A stretch of DNA of 64,000 nt. Origin: Cytobacillus oceanisediminis 2691. GTDB lineage: Bacteria > Bacillota > Bacilli > Bacillales > Cytobacillaceae. The DNA lies in NCBI RefSeq assembly GCF_007678455.1, contig NZ_VEEP01000007.1, forward strand, positions 61,671-125,670, in the 5' to 3' direction. A program made the translations under genes and the position numbers. The number at the start of each line of letters is the position of its first letter. The stretch's first letter is position 1. The notes under the pieces were generated by a model. It made no database searches. It was not told where the DNA came from and saw only the letters and a program-made list of their open reading frames with translations. Positions 18,552 to 27,325 of the stretch are shown here, in pieces.

Positions 18552-19315
18552 TTGTGGATGAGATGGTGCAATTTTTCCAGACCATCAAGAAGTCTGGGGG
18601 ACGGCCGGCAATACAGTTCTTCCTCTAGAATGAAAAGACGGTCTTCCTTGACAGCGTCGAGTTCTTTCCAGCCGGGCCTGTTTGTAATCAATTCTTTTTT
18701 CACCTTTTGTTTCCTGACACCGACCCAGGCAATGCACAGATAATCCGGATTCCGGGATTTTACATCATCCCAGTCAGTCTGTACGCTGGCAAGTTCAACA
18801 TCATTAAAAATATTTTCAGCACCGGCAGCTTCTGATATTTCTGTCAGCCAATTGATCCTGCCGGGAGTGAATACAGGTTTTGGCCACCACTCCCAGTAGA
18901 GCTTCGGTTTCCATTTAACTGCTTCCCCTTTTTGCCTGATGTTCTCGAGTCTGTTTCTGAACTTTTCTGCAGCACTCTGCCCGCGCTCTGGCATGTTCAA
19001 TGCTTCGGCCGTGACCAATAAATCTTTCTCTATATCCTGAAGCGATTGCGGATTCAGAATGATATGGGGAATATTGCGTTCCTTCAGGCCTTCGATATTC
19101 TTTTCCATACCAGGCACGCTTAAAGATGCAAGCACGAGGTCTGGCTTCAATTCTTCAACAAGATCAAGATCGATCGAAAGGTCCGGGCCAAGCTTAGGCA
19201 GCGATTTTACCGCTTCGGGCCAATCGGAGAAATCATCCACTCCGACGAGAAGATGAGACAGCCCGAGAAATTCCATGATTTCGGTATTGCTGGGACATAA
19301 TGACACTACTTTCAT
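18548..19315 (-). CDS. BtuF-like periplasmic-binding-fold protein without export signal
   Basis: A 255-aa protein of the Fe3+-siderophore/vitamin B12 binding fold (PBP2 TroA-like). The N terminus VVSLCPSNTEIMEFLGL and DLVLAS are typical of cobalamin-binding BtuF-like proteins. No signal peptide or lipobox is present and no ABC permease or ATPase is adjacent, so it is probably cytosolic or an orphan. Ligand unknown; corrinoid is a guess from the family. It is 15 bp upstream of nothing on its strand except yuiD, which precedes it in transcription, so the two may be cotranscribed. Confidence 0.78.
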   Translation of the reverse strand: MKVVSLCPSNTEIMEFLGLSHLLVGVDDFSDWPEAVKSLPKLGPDLSIDLDLVEELKPDLVLASLSVPGMEKNIEGLKERNIPHIILNPQSLQDIEKDLLVTAEALNMPERGQSAAEKFRNRLENIRQKGEAVKWKPKLYWEWWPKPVFTPGRINWLTEISEAAGAENIFNDVELASVQTDWDDVKSRNPDYLCIAWVGVRKQKVKKELITNRPGWKELDAVKEDRLFILEEELYCRPSPRLLDGLEKLHHLIHK

Positions 19316-19330
19316 ACAAATCCACCTGCC

Positions 19331-19804
19331 TTATAAAAGATAATGCAGCAGCAAAGTCAGCACAATGCCAGTCAATCCGCCGAAAAAAACTTCGATGGGC
19401 TTGTGTCCCAGCAGCTCTTTCAGCTCTTTTTGCTTTTCCTGCTCGGGTTTCTTTTGCCATCCCTTTGCTTCCTGGGCGAAGCGGCCAAAATCAGCCACTA
19501 GCTGGTTCAGGACAATAGCCTGCTCTCCAGCCTGCCTGCGTACACCCGAGGCATCGAACATCGTGATAATCGCAAAGACAGCCGAAACAGCAAATACAGC
19601 TGAATCGAGACCTGCTTGAAGAGCCACCCCTGTCGACAATGCTGTCACAGCAGCGGAGTGTGAGCTTGGCATACCGCCCGTACTCGTCAGCAGCGACCAG
19701 TCAATCCTCCTCGTCGCAATATATTGGATCGGGACCTTCACGAACTGCGCGAAAAAAATCGCCGCCAGCGAGGCCCATAATGGAAAATTCGTTAATAATT
19801 CCAT
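19331..19804 (-). CDS. yuiD: YuiD family membrane protein (divergent PAP2, DUF212)
   Basis: A 157-aa membrane protein of the DUF212/divergent-PAP2 family. The motif STGGMPSSHSAAVTAL (about residues 40-55) corresponds to the PSGH-like phosphatase motif, and FDASGVRRQAGEQA and GHKPIEVFFGGLTG give the other conserved blocks. Three to four membrane helices. Lipid phosphatase activity is inferred only. It precedes the BtuF-like gene on the minus strand. Confidence 0.85.
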   Translation of the reverse strand: MELLTNFPLWASLAAIFFAQFVKVPIQYIATRRIDWSLLTSTGGMPSSHSAAVTALSTGVALQAGLDSAVFAVSAVFAIITMFDASGVRRQAGEQAIVLNQLVADFGRFAQEAKGWQKKPEQEKQKELKELLGHKPIEVFFGGLTGIVLTLLLHYLL

Positions 19805-19932
19805 GGCTGTTCCCCCTCTATATATAAAAGTACCTTTTTCAGTAATACCCTAAGTTCAATGATAACATTACAGCCAGCGGCCGATGTTTGATAAAATAGT
19901 TCTAACGTTCAGGATGGATGGAGGTGAGGGAT

Positions 19933-20310
19933 TTGACAGGCTACCCTGAAGAGTACTATGAGTTCTTTATTAAATTCAACGAAGGGGACTATTATACCTG
20001 CCATGACTTGCTTGAAGATATGTGGATGACGGATAAAGGCAATCTTTTTTTAAAAGGGCTGCTGCAAATGAGTGTTGCGATCTATCATTACAGCTACGGA
20101 AATGTTAAGGGGGCGCGGCTCATGATGCAGGCAGCGCATGATTACCTTCAAACATACCGTCCAATCCACTGGGGACTTGATCTGGAAAAAATATATCCCT
20201 TCATCGAAAAGTGCCTGGAAACATTCCCAGATGGACTTGACCGTGTTCCCTATGAAGACGTCGGGGCACTGCCAGAGCTGCCGGTTTTATATTTATATCT
20301 GGAAGACTAG
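19933..20310 (+). CDS. DUF309 family protein
   Basis: A 125-aa helical protein of the DUF309 family. Conserved-type residues include FNEGDYYTCHDLLEDMW (HxxLExxW-like) and FLKGLLQMSVAIYHY with a later GARLMM. Function unknown. Start TTG 19933 has GGAGGTGA at 19920-19927; the ATG at 19918 overlaps the ribosome site and is rejected. Confidence 0.8.
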   Translation: MTGYPEEYYEFFIKFNEGDYYTCHDLLEDMWMTDKGNLFLKGLLQMSVAIYHYSYGNVKGARLMMQAAHDYLQTYRPIHWGLDLEKIYPFIEKCLETFPDGLDRVPYEDVGALPELPVLYLYLED

Positions 20311-20396
20311 GAGCTAAAGTGAAAATAAACTGCGGAAGTCGAAATATTTCAGCTGTTTCGATATAATGAAAGTATAAATTTGGAGGGGTGAAGGAT

Positions 20397-21908
20397 TTGT
20401 TTACTGTTAGCAATCAATTTAATTTGACCAAAAGCCATGACTGTCTTGTGATTGGCCTGTTCAATAAGCCATCAGGACTTGAAGGCGTGGTTGGGGAAGC
20501 AGACAAGCTTTTTGACGGACAATTGACTGAACTGATCAAAAGCGGAGATATTTCAACAAGGAAAAAAGAGGTTTCCAAAATACATACTTTCGGTAAAATT
20601 GGCGCGAAGAAGATTTATTTTGTCGGGCTTGGACATGAGAAAGAATATAAATTCGAGACTTTGAGGGACGCATTTGGCCGTCTGTTCAAGACAGCCAAAA
20701 AGGAGAAATGGACGGAAGCAGCAGTGCTTTTGGATACTTTTACAAGCGACAGCGTCGAGCTGAACGATGCAGCACACGCACTTGGAGAAGCTTTCCCGAT
20801 GGCTACATATGAATTCGCAGGCTACAAGCAAAAATCGAACGAGCCAGAAAAGCGCATTGAGAGCCTTACTGTTTACAGTGCCGATGAAGAAGGCGATGTG
20901 GAAGCAGCTCTAGAGGTCGGCTATGTTTTCGGCAAAGGGACGAATTCAGCACGAACGCTCGTCAATATACCGGGCAATCTGTTGACTGCGACAGATATGG
21001 CGGAATATGCGCTGAAGCTCGCAGAAAAATATGAGTTTGAAGCAGAAATTTTAGAAAAAGAAGAAATGGAAAAGCTCGGCATGGGTGCGTTGCTGGCCGT
21101 CAATCAGGGTTCAGCTGAGCCGCCGAAAATGATTGTCCTGAAATATCAGGGCAAGGAAGAATGGAAGGATGTCATCGGGCTGGTCGGCAAGGGCATCACA
21201 TTTGACACAGGCGGCTACTCGATTAAAACGAAGGCCGGCATCGTCGGAATGAAGTCAGATATGGGCGGTGCAGCGGCCGTTCTTGGCGCGATGGAGATTA
21301 TCGGTGAACTGAAACCCGAGCGCAATGTCGTTGCCGTCATTCCGTCTACTGACAACATGATCAGCGGCACTGCATTCAAGCCGGATGACGTCATCACATC
21401 CATGAGCGGAAAAACAATTGAAGTGCTGAATACCGATGCAGAAGGACGGCTTGTACTTGCAGATGCCATGACATACGCTAAGCATCACGGCGCAGATTAC
21501 CTGGTTGATATAGCAACTCTGACAGGCGGCGTGATTACTGCTTTAGGACTGCATACATCAGGAGCTTTGACGAATAACGAGGAATTCTTTGAACAAGTGC
21601 TTGAGGCTTCCTATGAGTCAGGAGAGCCAATCTGGCGCCTGCCATTGTTCGAGCGCGACATTGAGCGCGTGAGGGGCAGCAAGATTGCCGACCTGAACAA
21701 TTCACCAGGTGCGGAAGGCCATGCGATTATGGGCGGAGCTTTTGTCGGTGAGTTTGCAGAAGGCACTCCATGGGTGCACCTCGATATCGCTGGAACGGCT
21801 ACTACTAGCAAAGAGCATGACCTGGGACCAGCAGGCGCAACTGGCGTCATGGCCAGAACACTCGCATTGCTGGTTGAACGATTCGAGACAGAAGAAGATG
21901 AAAAATAA
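20397..21908 (+). CDS. pepA: Leucyl/cytosol aminopeptidase (M17)
   Basis: A 503-aa M17 metallo-aminopeptidase that removes N-terminal residues from peptides in the cytoplasm. The two-metal site is visible: [14 protein letters not shown], the signature [14 protein letters not shown], and the catalytic Arg within that signature. The N-terminal domain is the usual regulatory half. Start TTG 20397 has GGAGGGG 9 bp upstream; GTG 20388 is inside it. A TATAAT (20362-20367) with a weak -35 lies upstream. Position matches B. subtilis yuiE/pepA. Confidence 0.95.
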   Translation: MFTVSNQFNLTKSHDCLVIGLFNKPSGLEGVVGEADKLFDGQLTELIKSGDISTRKKEVSKIHTFGKIGAKKIYFVGLGHEKEYKFETLRDAFGRLFKTAKKEKWTEAAVLLDTFTSDSVELNDAAHALGEAFPMATYEFAGYKQKSNEPEKRIESLTVYSADEEGDVEAALEVGYVFGKGTNSARTLVNIPGNLLTATDMAEYALKLAEKYEFEAEILEKEEMEKLGMGALLAVNQGSAEPPKMIVLKYQGKEEWKDVIGLVGKGITFDTGGYSIKTKAGIVGMKSDMGGAAAVLGAMEIIGELKPERNVVAVIPSTDNMISGTAFKPDDVITSMSGKTIEVLNTDAEGRLVLADAMTYAKHHGADYLVDIATLTGGVITALGLHTSGALTNNEEFFEQVLEASYESGEPIWRLPLFERDIERVRGSKIADLNNSPGAEGHAIMGGAFVGEFAEGTPWVHLDIAGTATTSKEHDLGPAGATGVMARTLALLVERFETEEDEK

Positions 21909-21918
21909 ATAGAATGGA

Positions 21919-21956
21919 AAACCCCGAAGTTCACATGAGACTTTGGGGTTTTTTTG
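21919..21956 (+). terminator. Terminator after pepA
   Basis: AACCCCGAAGT pairs with ACTTTGGGGTT with one mismatch, then seven T. Confidence 0.85.
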
Positions 21957-22050
21957 TGAACAGACAGAGGCATAACTACCACATCTGTACTTTCCCCCAT
22001 TTTTAACATAAATTTCAATGGCAATCAAAACACTAAATCAAACAAACCCA

Positions 22051-22078
22051 TTGACATAAAAAACAATTCTATGATAAT
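22051..22078 (+). promoter_or_regulatory. Sigma-A-type promoter of yuiF
   Basis: A perfect TTGACA (22051-22056), 16-bp spacer and GATAAT (22073-22078), about 70 bp before yuiF. Confidence 0.65.
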
Positions 22079-22151
22079 TTAATACTTGTCATTTTAATTC
22101 TCTACCAATTTACCAAACTAAAGTATTTAATCACCGAGAGGAGAACGTATA

Positions 22152-23465
22152 ATGAATGCAGTTGTTATTGCCGTACTGGCGATGCTGATTCTGAGTCTGC
22201 TTCGTGTCAATGTTGTATTAGCATTGATTGCCGGAGCGCTGATCGGCGGGTTGACTGGCGGCTTGAGCATAGAAAAGACAATTGAAGTTTTTTCAGGAGG
22301 ACTTGGCGGAAGTGCCGAGGTTGCGCTGAGCTATGCCTTGCTTGGCGGGTTCGCAGTGGCTATTTCCAAAACAGGATTGCCTAACCTGATCGTTGACTGG
22401 ATGATCAGCATGATTGGCAAAAAAGGCGAGTCAAAAGCAAAGACTTATTCAAAAGCGATTATCGTGATTTTAATTTTAATGATGTCGATTTTCTCGCAAA
22501 ATCTGATTCCGATTCACATTGCGTTCATTCCGATCTTGATTCCGCCATTGTTGATTGTCTTCAATGAACTGAAGATTGATAGACGTTTGATAGCATCTGT
22601 TTTGACATTCGGACTGACGGCGCCATATATCTTGCTGCCGGTAGGATTCGGAGGGATTTTCCACGATATCCTGGCCACGAATATGGCTGAAGGCGGAATG
22701 AACATTGATAAGGGTGACATCCCCACAGCGATGCTGCTTCCTACTGCAGGCCTGGTAGTCGGTTTGCTGATTGCGATTTTCGTATCCTACCGCAAACCTA
22801 GAAATTATCAAGATCACCAAGTGGTCGAAATGGAAAGAAATGAGTACTCAAAAACTGGCATCATTTTCTCTTTTGTTGCGATTATCGCAGCCCTTGCAGC
22901 ACAGCTGTTCTTCGATTCGATGATCATGGGCGCGCTTGCGGGAATCATCGTCGTTTATGCAAGCGGAGCGATTAAGTGGCGTGAAGCCGACAATCTTTTA
23001 ACAGAAGGTATGAAAATGATGGCGTTTATCGGATTCGTCATGCTGGCAGCATTCGGATTCGCTGAGGTCCTGAAAGAAACAGGGGATGTGGAGTCCCTTG
23101 TTACGCAGGCTGCCGATGCAATCGGCAATAATAAAGCCATGGGCGCTTTGTTGATGCTTGTTGTCGGATTGCTCGTCACAATGGGAATCGGTTCTTCGTT
23201 CTCGACGATTCCAATCATTGCAACGATTTTCGTGCCGCTAAGTCTTCAATTGGGCTTCAGCCCGATGGCTACGATTGCGATTGTGGGAACAGCTGCCGCA
23301 CTTGGTGATGCCGGTTCTCCTGCATCCGACAGTACGCTTGGGCCGACAGCGGGTTTGAATGCGGACGCTCAGCACAATCACATCTGGGATACAGTAGTAC
23401 CGACTTTCGTGCACTACAATATTCCTTTGATCATTTTCGGCTGGATTGCCGCAATGATTTTATAA
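22152..23465 (+). CDS. yuiF: NhaC-like Na+/H+ antiporter family protein YuiF
   Basis: A 437-aa polytopic membrane protein with about 11-12 hydrophobic segments. It resembles B. subtilis YuiF and the NhaC/ion-transporter superfamily. Conserved-looking features include [13 protein letters not shown] and the C-terminal [20 protein letters not shown] loop. Substrate is uncertain: Na+/H+ or amino-acid/H+ exchange. Single gene with its own promoter; a strong terminator follows. GAGAGGAG precedes the ATG. Confidence 0.85.
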   Translation: MNAVVIAVLAMLILSLLRVNVVLALIAGALIGGLTGGLSIEKTIEVFSGGLGGSAEVALSYALLGGFAVAISKTGLPNLIVDWMISMIGKKGESKAKTYSKAIIVILILMMSIFSQNLIPIHIAFIPILIPPLLIVFNELKIDRRLIASVLTFGLTAPYILLPVGFGGIFHDILATNMAEGGMNIDKGDIPTAMLLPTAGLVVGLLIAIFVSYRKPRNYQDHQVVEMERNEYSKTGIIFSFVAIIAALAAQLFFDSMIMGALAGIIVVYASGAIKWREADNLLTEGMKMMAFIGFVMLAAFGFAEVLKETGDVESLVTQAADAIGNNKAMGALLMLVVGLLVTMGIGSSFSTIPIIATIFVPLSLQLGFSPMATIAIVGTAAALGDAGSPASDSTLGPTAGLNADAQHNHIWDTVVPTFVHYNIPLIIFGWIAAMIL

Positions 23466-23475
23466 TTTTAAAAAA

Positions 23476-23510
23476 GAGCCGTCCTCCTTTTTTACAGGGA
23501 GGATGGCTTT
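23476..23510 (+). terminator. Terminator after yuiF
   Basis: GCCGTCCTCC pairs with GGGAGGATGGC around a T-rich loop, followed by a short T-containing tail. Confidence 0.7.
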
Positions 23511-23560
23511 GTTTATTTTAAAATGAAAATTCGGTAGGATAATAAAAAGAGGTGATTAAC

Positions 23561-24157
23561 ATGTACTTTGGGAAAACACGGAAAAAGGGCCCTTCGGACA
23601 GAGTCCCGCCGAACCAGAATGTTACGACATCGTTCCCTGTCCTGCATTATGGCAATGTCCCTTTTTATAAAAGTCTTGATGATTGGACCCTGAAGATTTT
23701 TGGACTAGTCGAAAAAGAAGTGATTTTATCATATAAAGAATTGATGGATTTGCCGCAAATGTCCTCCGGCAATGACATACACTGTGTGACTGGATGGTCC
23801 AAGCTTGACAATGTTTGGAAAGGAGTTTCCACGCTGGAACTGGCGAGGCTGGCCAAACCGAAGGAAGCAGCTAAATATGTCATCCTCCATGCTGAAGAAA
23901 ATTGGACGACCAACCTTCCTGTTGAGGATTTCCTCAGGGATACGAGCCTGCTTGCCCATTCCCATAATGGAGAACCATTGACTCCTGAGCATGGCTATCC
24001 ATTGCGGGCGGTCATTCCACACCTCTACTTCTGGAAAAGTGCAAAGTGGATCAGGGGCATAGAATTCACCTCTGAAAACCGGCCTGGTTTCTGGGAGGAA
24101 AATGGCTATCACATGTATGGAGACCCGTGGAAAGAGCAGCGGATGACCTGGGACTAG
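23561..24157 (+). CDS. yuiH: Sulfite oxidase-like molybdopterin protein YuiH
   Basis: A 198-aa protein with the molybdopterin-binding domain of the sulfite oxidase/MsrP family. The Mo-ligand cysteine is in DIHCVTGWSK (about residue 75). HAEENWTTNLP and PEHGYPLRAVIP are typical cofactor contacts. There is no Tat signal and no dimerisation domain, so it is a compact cytoplasmic form as in B. subtilis YuiH. Substrate unknown. ATG 23561 has AGAGGTG 7 bp upstream. Confidence 0.9.
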   Translation: MYFGKTRKKGPSDRVPPNQNVTTSFPVLHYGNVPFYKSLDDWTLKIFGLVEKEVILSYKELMDLPQMSSGNDIHCVTGWSKLDNVWKGVSTLELARLAKPKEAAKYVILHAEENWTTNLPVEDFLRDTSLLAHSHNGEPLTPEHGYPLRAVIPHLYFWKSAKWIRGIEFTSENRPGFWEENGYHMYGDPWKEQRMTWD

Positions 24158-24252
24158 GCATTTTTTTCAGTACAATGGACAAACGCCTATCCAACTGTCC
24201 CTCTGTATGCATATGAAGTACTATAGGCATAGAAAAAGAGGGAGGCAGCTTT

Positions 24253-24435
24253 ATGAATAGAAGAAGACCATTTTATGGCGGCCGGCGTCCATTTGGTTTT
24301 GGATTTGGAGGTCCGTTTATTGGCGGAGTGCTGGGAGGCCTTTTAGGCAGCGCGTTATTGTACCCCGGCGGCTATGGCTACGGTTATGGGGGATTCCCGC
24401 CTTATGGCTATGGTTATGGATACCCTTATTATTAA
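24253..24435 (+). CDS. Gly/Tyr-rich low-complexity small protein
   Basis: A 60-aa protein: an Arg-rich N terminus (MNRRRPFYGGRRPF), a hydrophobic glycine-rich middle (GGVLGGLLGSALL) and a tail of GYGYG repeats ending in PYY. GAGGGAGG precedes the ATG. Composition resembles small spore coat proteins that are tyrosine cross-linked, but no sporulation promoter could be confirmed. No family assigned. Confidence 0.7.
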   Translation: MNRRRPFYGGRRPFGFGFGGPFIGGVLGGLLGSALLYPGGYGYGYGGFPPYGYGYGYPYY

Positions 24436-24443
24436 TAATAAAA

Positions 24444-24473
24444 GCCGCTGTTCCAATGCAGCGGCCTTTTCCA
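24444..24473 (+). terminator. Terminator after the Gly/Tyr-rich gene
   Basis: GCCGCTG (24444-24450) / GCAGCGGC (24458-24465), then TTTT. Confidence 0.75.
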
Positions 24474-24474
24474 T

Positions 24475-24816
24475 TTAGTGCCACCTAAGCTGTGTGATAA
24501 TATGGCAGCATTCTTTTTCCCCTGCATAATCCGTGAAATTCATGGTGATTCCATCGGGGTCATAATCGATTTTTGGCATTCGTTTGATTCCTGTTGCTCT
24601 AATCATTCGCTCCACTTCTTTTGTATTTGATTGCTGCGCAGCAGACATTAAATCCCTGGAAAAAGAGGACGAAGACGTGATTTTGCTCATTACGATATTT
24701 GCATCTTTCATCAGGGCAATTGATTTTAACGCCGATGTTTTGAACAGGGTTGAGCTCACTTCAGGAAATGGACGAGTATCGGGATGCTGATTCTTATAAA
24801 AAAATAAACAATGCAT
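24475..24816 (-). CDS. yuzC: YuzC-like protein
   Basis: A 113-aa protein resembling B. subtilis YuzC. It begins MHCLFFYKNQHPDTRPFPEV and ends with FTDYAGEKECCHIITQLRW; the middle is a helical Ser-rich segment. Function unknown, possibly sporulation-associated by family distribution. The open frame extends upstream to 25041 but that part is atypical and overlaps the opposite-strand DedA start; ATG 24816 has a strong GGAGGGAGGG 5 bp upstream, which decides the start. Confidence 0.78.
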   Translation of the reverse strand: MHCLFFYKNQHPDTRPFPEVSSTLFKTSALKSIALMKDANIVMSKITSSSSFSRDLMSAAQQSNTKEVERMIRATGIKRMPKIDYDPDGITMNFTDYAGEKECCHIITQLRWH

Positions 24817-25018
24817 AGGTACCCTCCCTCCAGCCGGGTATTTCATAATATGATTCAATGTATGAAAGCTGACTCTCAAGTATGAAGGAGGGAAAAGCTC
24901 AAAAATACTTATATGCTTGAAAAAAAGGGTATACCAACGTAAAAGGAGAATTGTTATACATAATAACTTCCCGGTTGAAATAGAATCGGACCAAGGTAGC
25001 ATGAAAGGGGGGGACCTC

Positions 25019-25654
25019 ATGGATTTAGATCTGGTCGTCAATATAATTGACGAAAACGGCTATTTAGGGTTGTTTTTATGGTTGTGGTTTGGGGTGTTCA
25101 TCCTTCCAGTACCAAACGAGGTTATAATGATGACTGTCGGCATGGCTTCATCCCAGGGGGCTTTAACCCCAATGCTTGCCTTTGGTGTTACATATTTGGG
25201 GATCTCTGCAGCTTTCACTTCCAGCTATTTTTTTGGAAGGGTGATAGGAAGAAGATTATTACAGATAATGAGAAGAAAAAAGCGGTTTGCAAATTCAATT
25301 GAATCCGCTATGGGGTTAATGCAGAAATACCATGCATTCTCCTTATCATTAAGCTGTTTTGTTCCTGGAGCCCGTTATTTGGTGCCATTTCTTTATGGTA
25401 TCAGCAGGCTTTCGTTCAGAACGTTTGCCATCTTCGCATATAGCGGTGCTTTTATATGGGTATTGATTGCTTTTGTGTTAGGCTATCTATTTGGCGATAA
25501 AATGGATCTGATCATGAGATATAGCGATGAGCTGTGGCTTGTGGTTCTTGCTGGTGTGATTGTCTTTATTACTATCATGGTACGGCGGAGAAAAGTTAAG
25601 GAAACAGCTACTGAAATGGATCAAGCCATATATCAGGAAAGGCAGCATAAATAG
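25019..25654 (+). CDS. DedA family membrane protein
   Basis: A 211-aa DedA/SNARE-associated domain protein, proposed lipid transporters (undecaprenyl phosphate or phosphatidylethanolamine flipping in some members). Motifs include the reentrant segment FILPVPNEVIMMT and the FVPGARYLVPFLYGISR block with the conserved Arg and Gly. Four to five membrane helices and a basic C-terminal tail. Start ATG 25019 follows AAAGGGGGGG; an earlier in-frame stretch from 24917 overlaps yuzC upstream DNA and is rejected. A second DedA gene lies at 55737. Confidence 0.85.
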   Translation: MDLDLVVNIIDENGYLGLFLWLWFGVFILPVPNEVIMMTVGMASSQGALTPMLAFGVTYLGISAAFTSSYFFGRVIGRRLLQIMRRKKRFANSIESAMGLMQKYHAFSLSLSCFVPGARYLVPFLYGISRLSFRTFAIFAYSGAFIWVLIAFVLGYLFGDKMDLIMRYSDELWLVVLAGVIVFITIMVRRRKVKETATEMDQAIYQERQHK

Positions 25655-25684
25655 CCGCCTTCACCTGGAACTTGTCCATTTTTG

Positions 25685-25867
25685 CTAAAAATCGTTCCTG
25701 TGCTCAACCAAATCAATGGCCCCCAGAACAATATGAGCCAATCCGAAACCGAATACCGTGTTGGAAACCATTTTGTCGATCTTGCGATTTTGTTTCATCG
25801 CATAACCTGCAGCCGTGACAGCTGTACCTAAAACTGTCGGGATCATGCCTTCGCGAATTCGGTTCAA
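25685..25867 (-). CDS. Small hydrophobic protein, unknown
   Basis: A 60-aa product starting at TTG 25867 with GGGGGG 7 bp upstream on the minus strand. Two hydrophobic stretches, around TVLGTAVTAAGYA and NTVFGFGLAHIVLGAI, are separated by a charged NRKIDK turn, so a small two-helix membrane protein is likely. I do not recognise the family. Convergent with DedA and divergent from yuxO. Confidence 0.6.
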   Translation of the reverse strand: MNRIREGMIPTVLGTAVTAAGYAMKQNRKIDKMVSNTVFGFGLAHIVLGAIDLVEHRNDF

Positions 25868-25971
25868 ATGAATCCCCCCATGATTTTGTTGGTCCTTAGT
25901 GGTAAGGACAATATTAGTTTTTCCCGCAAGCACCTGTGAATTGTTTGCCAAATATAAGGAGGCTAAAGAAT

Positions 25972-26358
25972 ATGGATTTGAACAACACATTGCTGGGCTC
26001 ACTTGGAATTGAAGTAACAGAACTGCAAAAAGGAAAAGTGGTCGCCACGATGCCGGTCGATGAAAGATCAAGGCAGCCATTTGGCCTGCTGCATGGCGGA
26101 GCATCTGTTGCCCTTGCAGAAACTGTCGCCAGCGTAGGCGCTTTCGAGTTGGTCGACAAAGAGAACGAAGTCGTGGTCGGTCTTGAAATCAACGCCAACC
26201 ACATCAGGGCAAAAAGAGACGGAGTAGTCACAGCCCTTGGCACCGTTCTCCATCAGGGAAAAACGACGATGGTCTGGGATATAAAAATAACAGACGAAGA
26301 CGACAATCTTGTCTGCATATCCAGATGCACCATCGCTGTGATCAAACGCAAAAAATAA
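25972..26358 (+). CDS. yuxO: Hotdog-fold acyl-CoA thioesterase YuxO
   Basis: A 128-aa PaaI/MenI-like hotdog thioesterase. The conserved loop is FGLLHGGASVALAETVAS (about 37-54), with the catalytic Glu/Asp position in it. A role as 1,4-dihydroxy-2-naphthoyl-CoA hydrolase in menaquinone synthesis is suggested by family similarity; other acyl-CoAs are possible. AAGGAGG (25956-25962) sets the ATG at 25972. In B. subtilis yuxO is cotranscribed with comA; no comQXPA genes are next to it here. Confidence 0.88.
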   Translation: MDLNNTLLGSLGIEVTELQKGKVVATMPVDERSRQPFGLLHGGASVALAETVASVGAFELVDKENEVVVGLEINANHIRAKRDGVVTALGTVLHQGKTTMVWDIKITDEDDNLVCISRCTIAVIKRKK

Positions 26359-26385
26359 ACCAGCCGAGTTGGCTGGTGTTTTTTT
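26359..26385 (+). terminator. Terminator of yuxO
   Basis: ACCAGCC (26359-26365), loop GAGTT, GGCTGGT (26371-26377), then GTTTTTTT. The 52-bp array starts within 10 bp of the T-run. Confidence 0.9.
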
Positions 26386-27210
26386 ATGGTTCGGACATGG
26401 TTGGAGGGAAAAATGGTGAAGCTTTCCAAAGTAGCCCAAAGTTCGGACAGGTTATGGGGAAAAACTGAAAAAGCTGTCCGAAGCAGCCCCAAGTTCGGAC
26501 ATGTTATGGGGAAAAACTGGAAAAGTTGTCCGAAGTAGCTCGAAGTTCGGACAGGTTAAGGAGGAAACCTGAAAAAGCTGTCCGAAGTAGCCCGAAGTTC
26601 GGACAGGTAGGGAGGAAAAACTGGAAAAGCTGTCAAGAAAACATCGTTATTTTGACAGTTCTGAAGATAGAAGGGCAAAAGCTGTCAAGAAAGCAACGTT
26701 ATTTTGACAGGTCCGGAGGTAGAAGTCGAAAAGTTGTCAAGAAAGCATCGTTATTTTGACAGGTCTGTAGGTAGAAGTCGAAAAGTTGTCAAGAAAGCGT
26801 CATTATTTTGACAGGTCTGAAGATAGAAGCCGAAAAGCTGTCAAGAAAGCGTCGTTATTTTGACAGGTCTTAAGGTACAAGCCGAAAAGTTGTCAAGAAA
26901 GCGTCGTTATTTTGACAGGTCCAGGGGTAGAAGCCGAAAAGCTGTCAAGAAAGCATCATTATTTTGACAGGTCTTAAGGTACAAGCCGAAAAGCAGTCAA
27001 GAAAGCAACGTTATTTTGACAGGTCTGTGAGTAGAAGCCGAAAAGTTGTCAAGAAAGCAACGTTATTTTGACAGGTCCGGAGGTAGAAGCCGAAAAGCTG
27101 TCAAGAAACCATCATTATTTTGACAAGTCTGAAGGTATAAGCCGAAAAGCTGTCAAGAAACCATCGTATTTTTGACAGGTATGAAGAGAAACGACAATAA
27201 TCTGTCAAAA
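26386..27210 (+). repeat. 52-bp tandem array B (sixteen units)
   Basis: The GACA core falls at 26394, 26446, 26498, 26550, 26602, 26654, 26706, 26758, 26810, 26862, 26914, 26966, 27018, 27070, 27122 and 27174: sixteen units, every step exactly 52 bp. Early units have arms TTCGGACAG and CTGTCCGAA; from the unit at 26654 on the arms become TTTTGACAG and CTGTCAAGA. The change occurs in both arms across one short-loop pair, so complementarity is kept. The array fills the gap of about 970 bp between yuxO and the convergent monooxygenase. No coding function is supported; 52 is not a multiple of 3, and open frames here are chance. Confidence 0.97.
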
Positions 27211-27325
27211 ACGAAGGCTGCTTTTCGCAGCTTTCAGCAGGAATCTGGTCATGTATCAGGCTAGTGCTCCCTACTCCTGCCTGATACCAATAGATTGTCC
27301 GCCCCTGAAACCTGCACAGTGTCAA

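Noticed and set aside
24817-25041. N-terminal extension of yuzC
   Set aside because: It overlaps the upstream region and start of the DedA gene on the other strand and is atypical; a strong ribosome site stands before the internal ATG 24816.
26386-27210. Short open frames inside array B
   Set aside because: They follow the repeat pattern, have no ribosome site and no family-like sequence.
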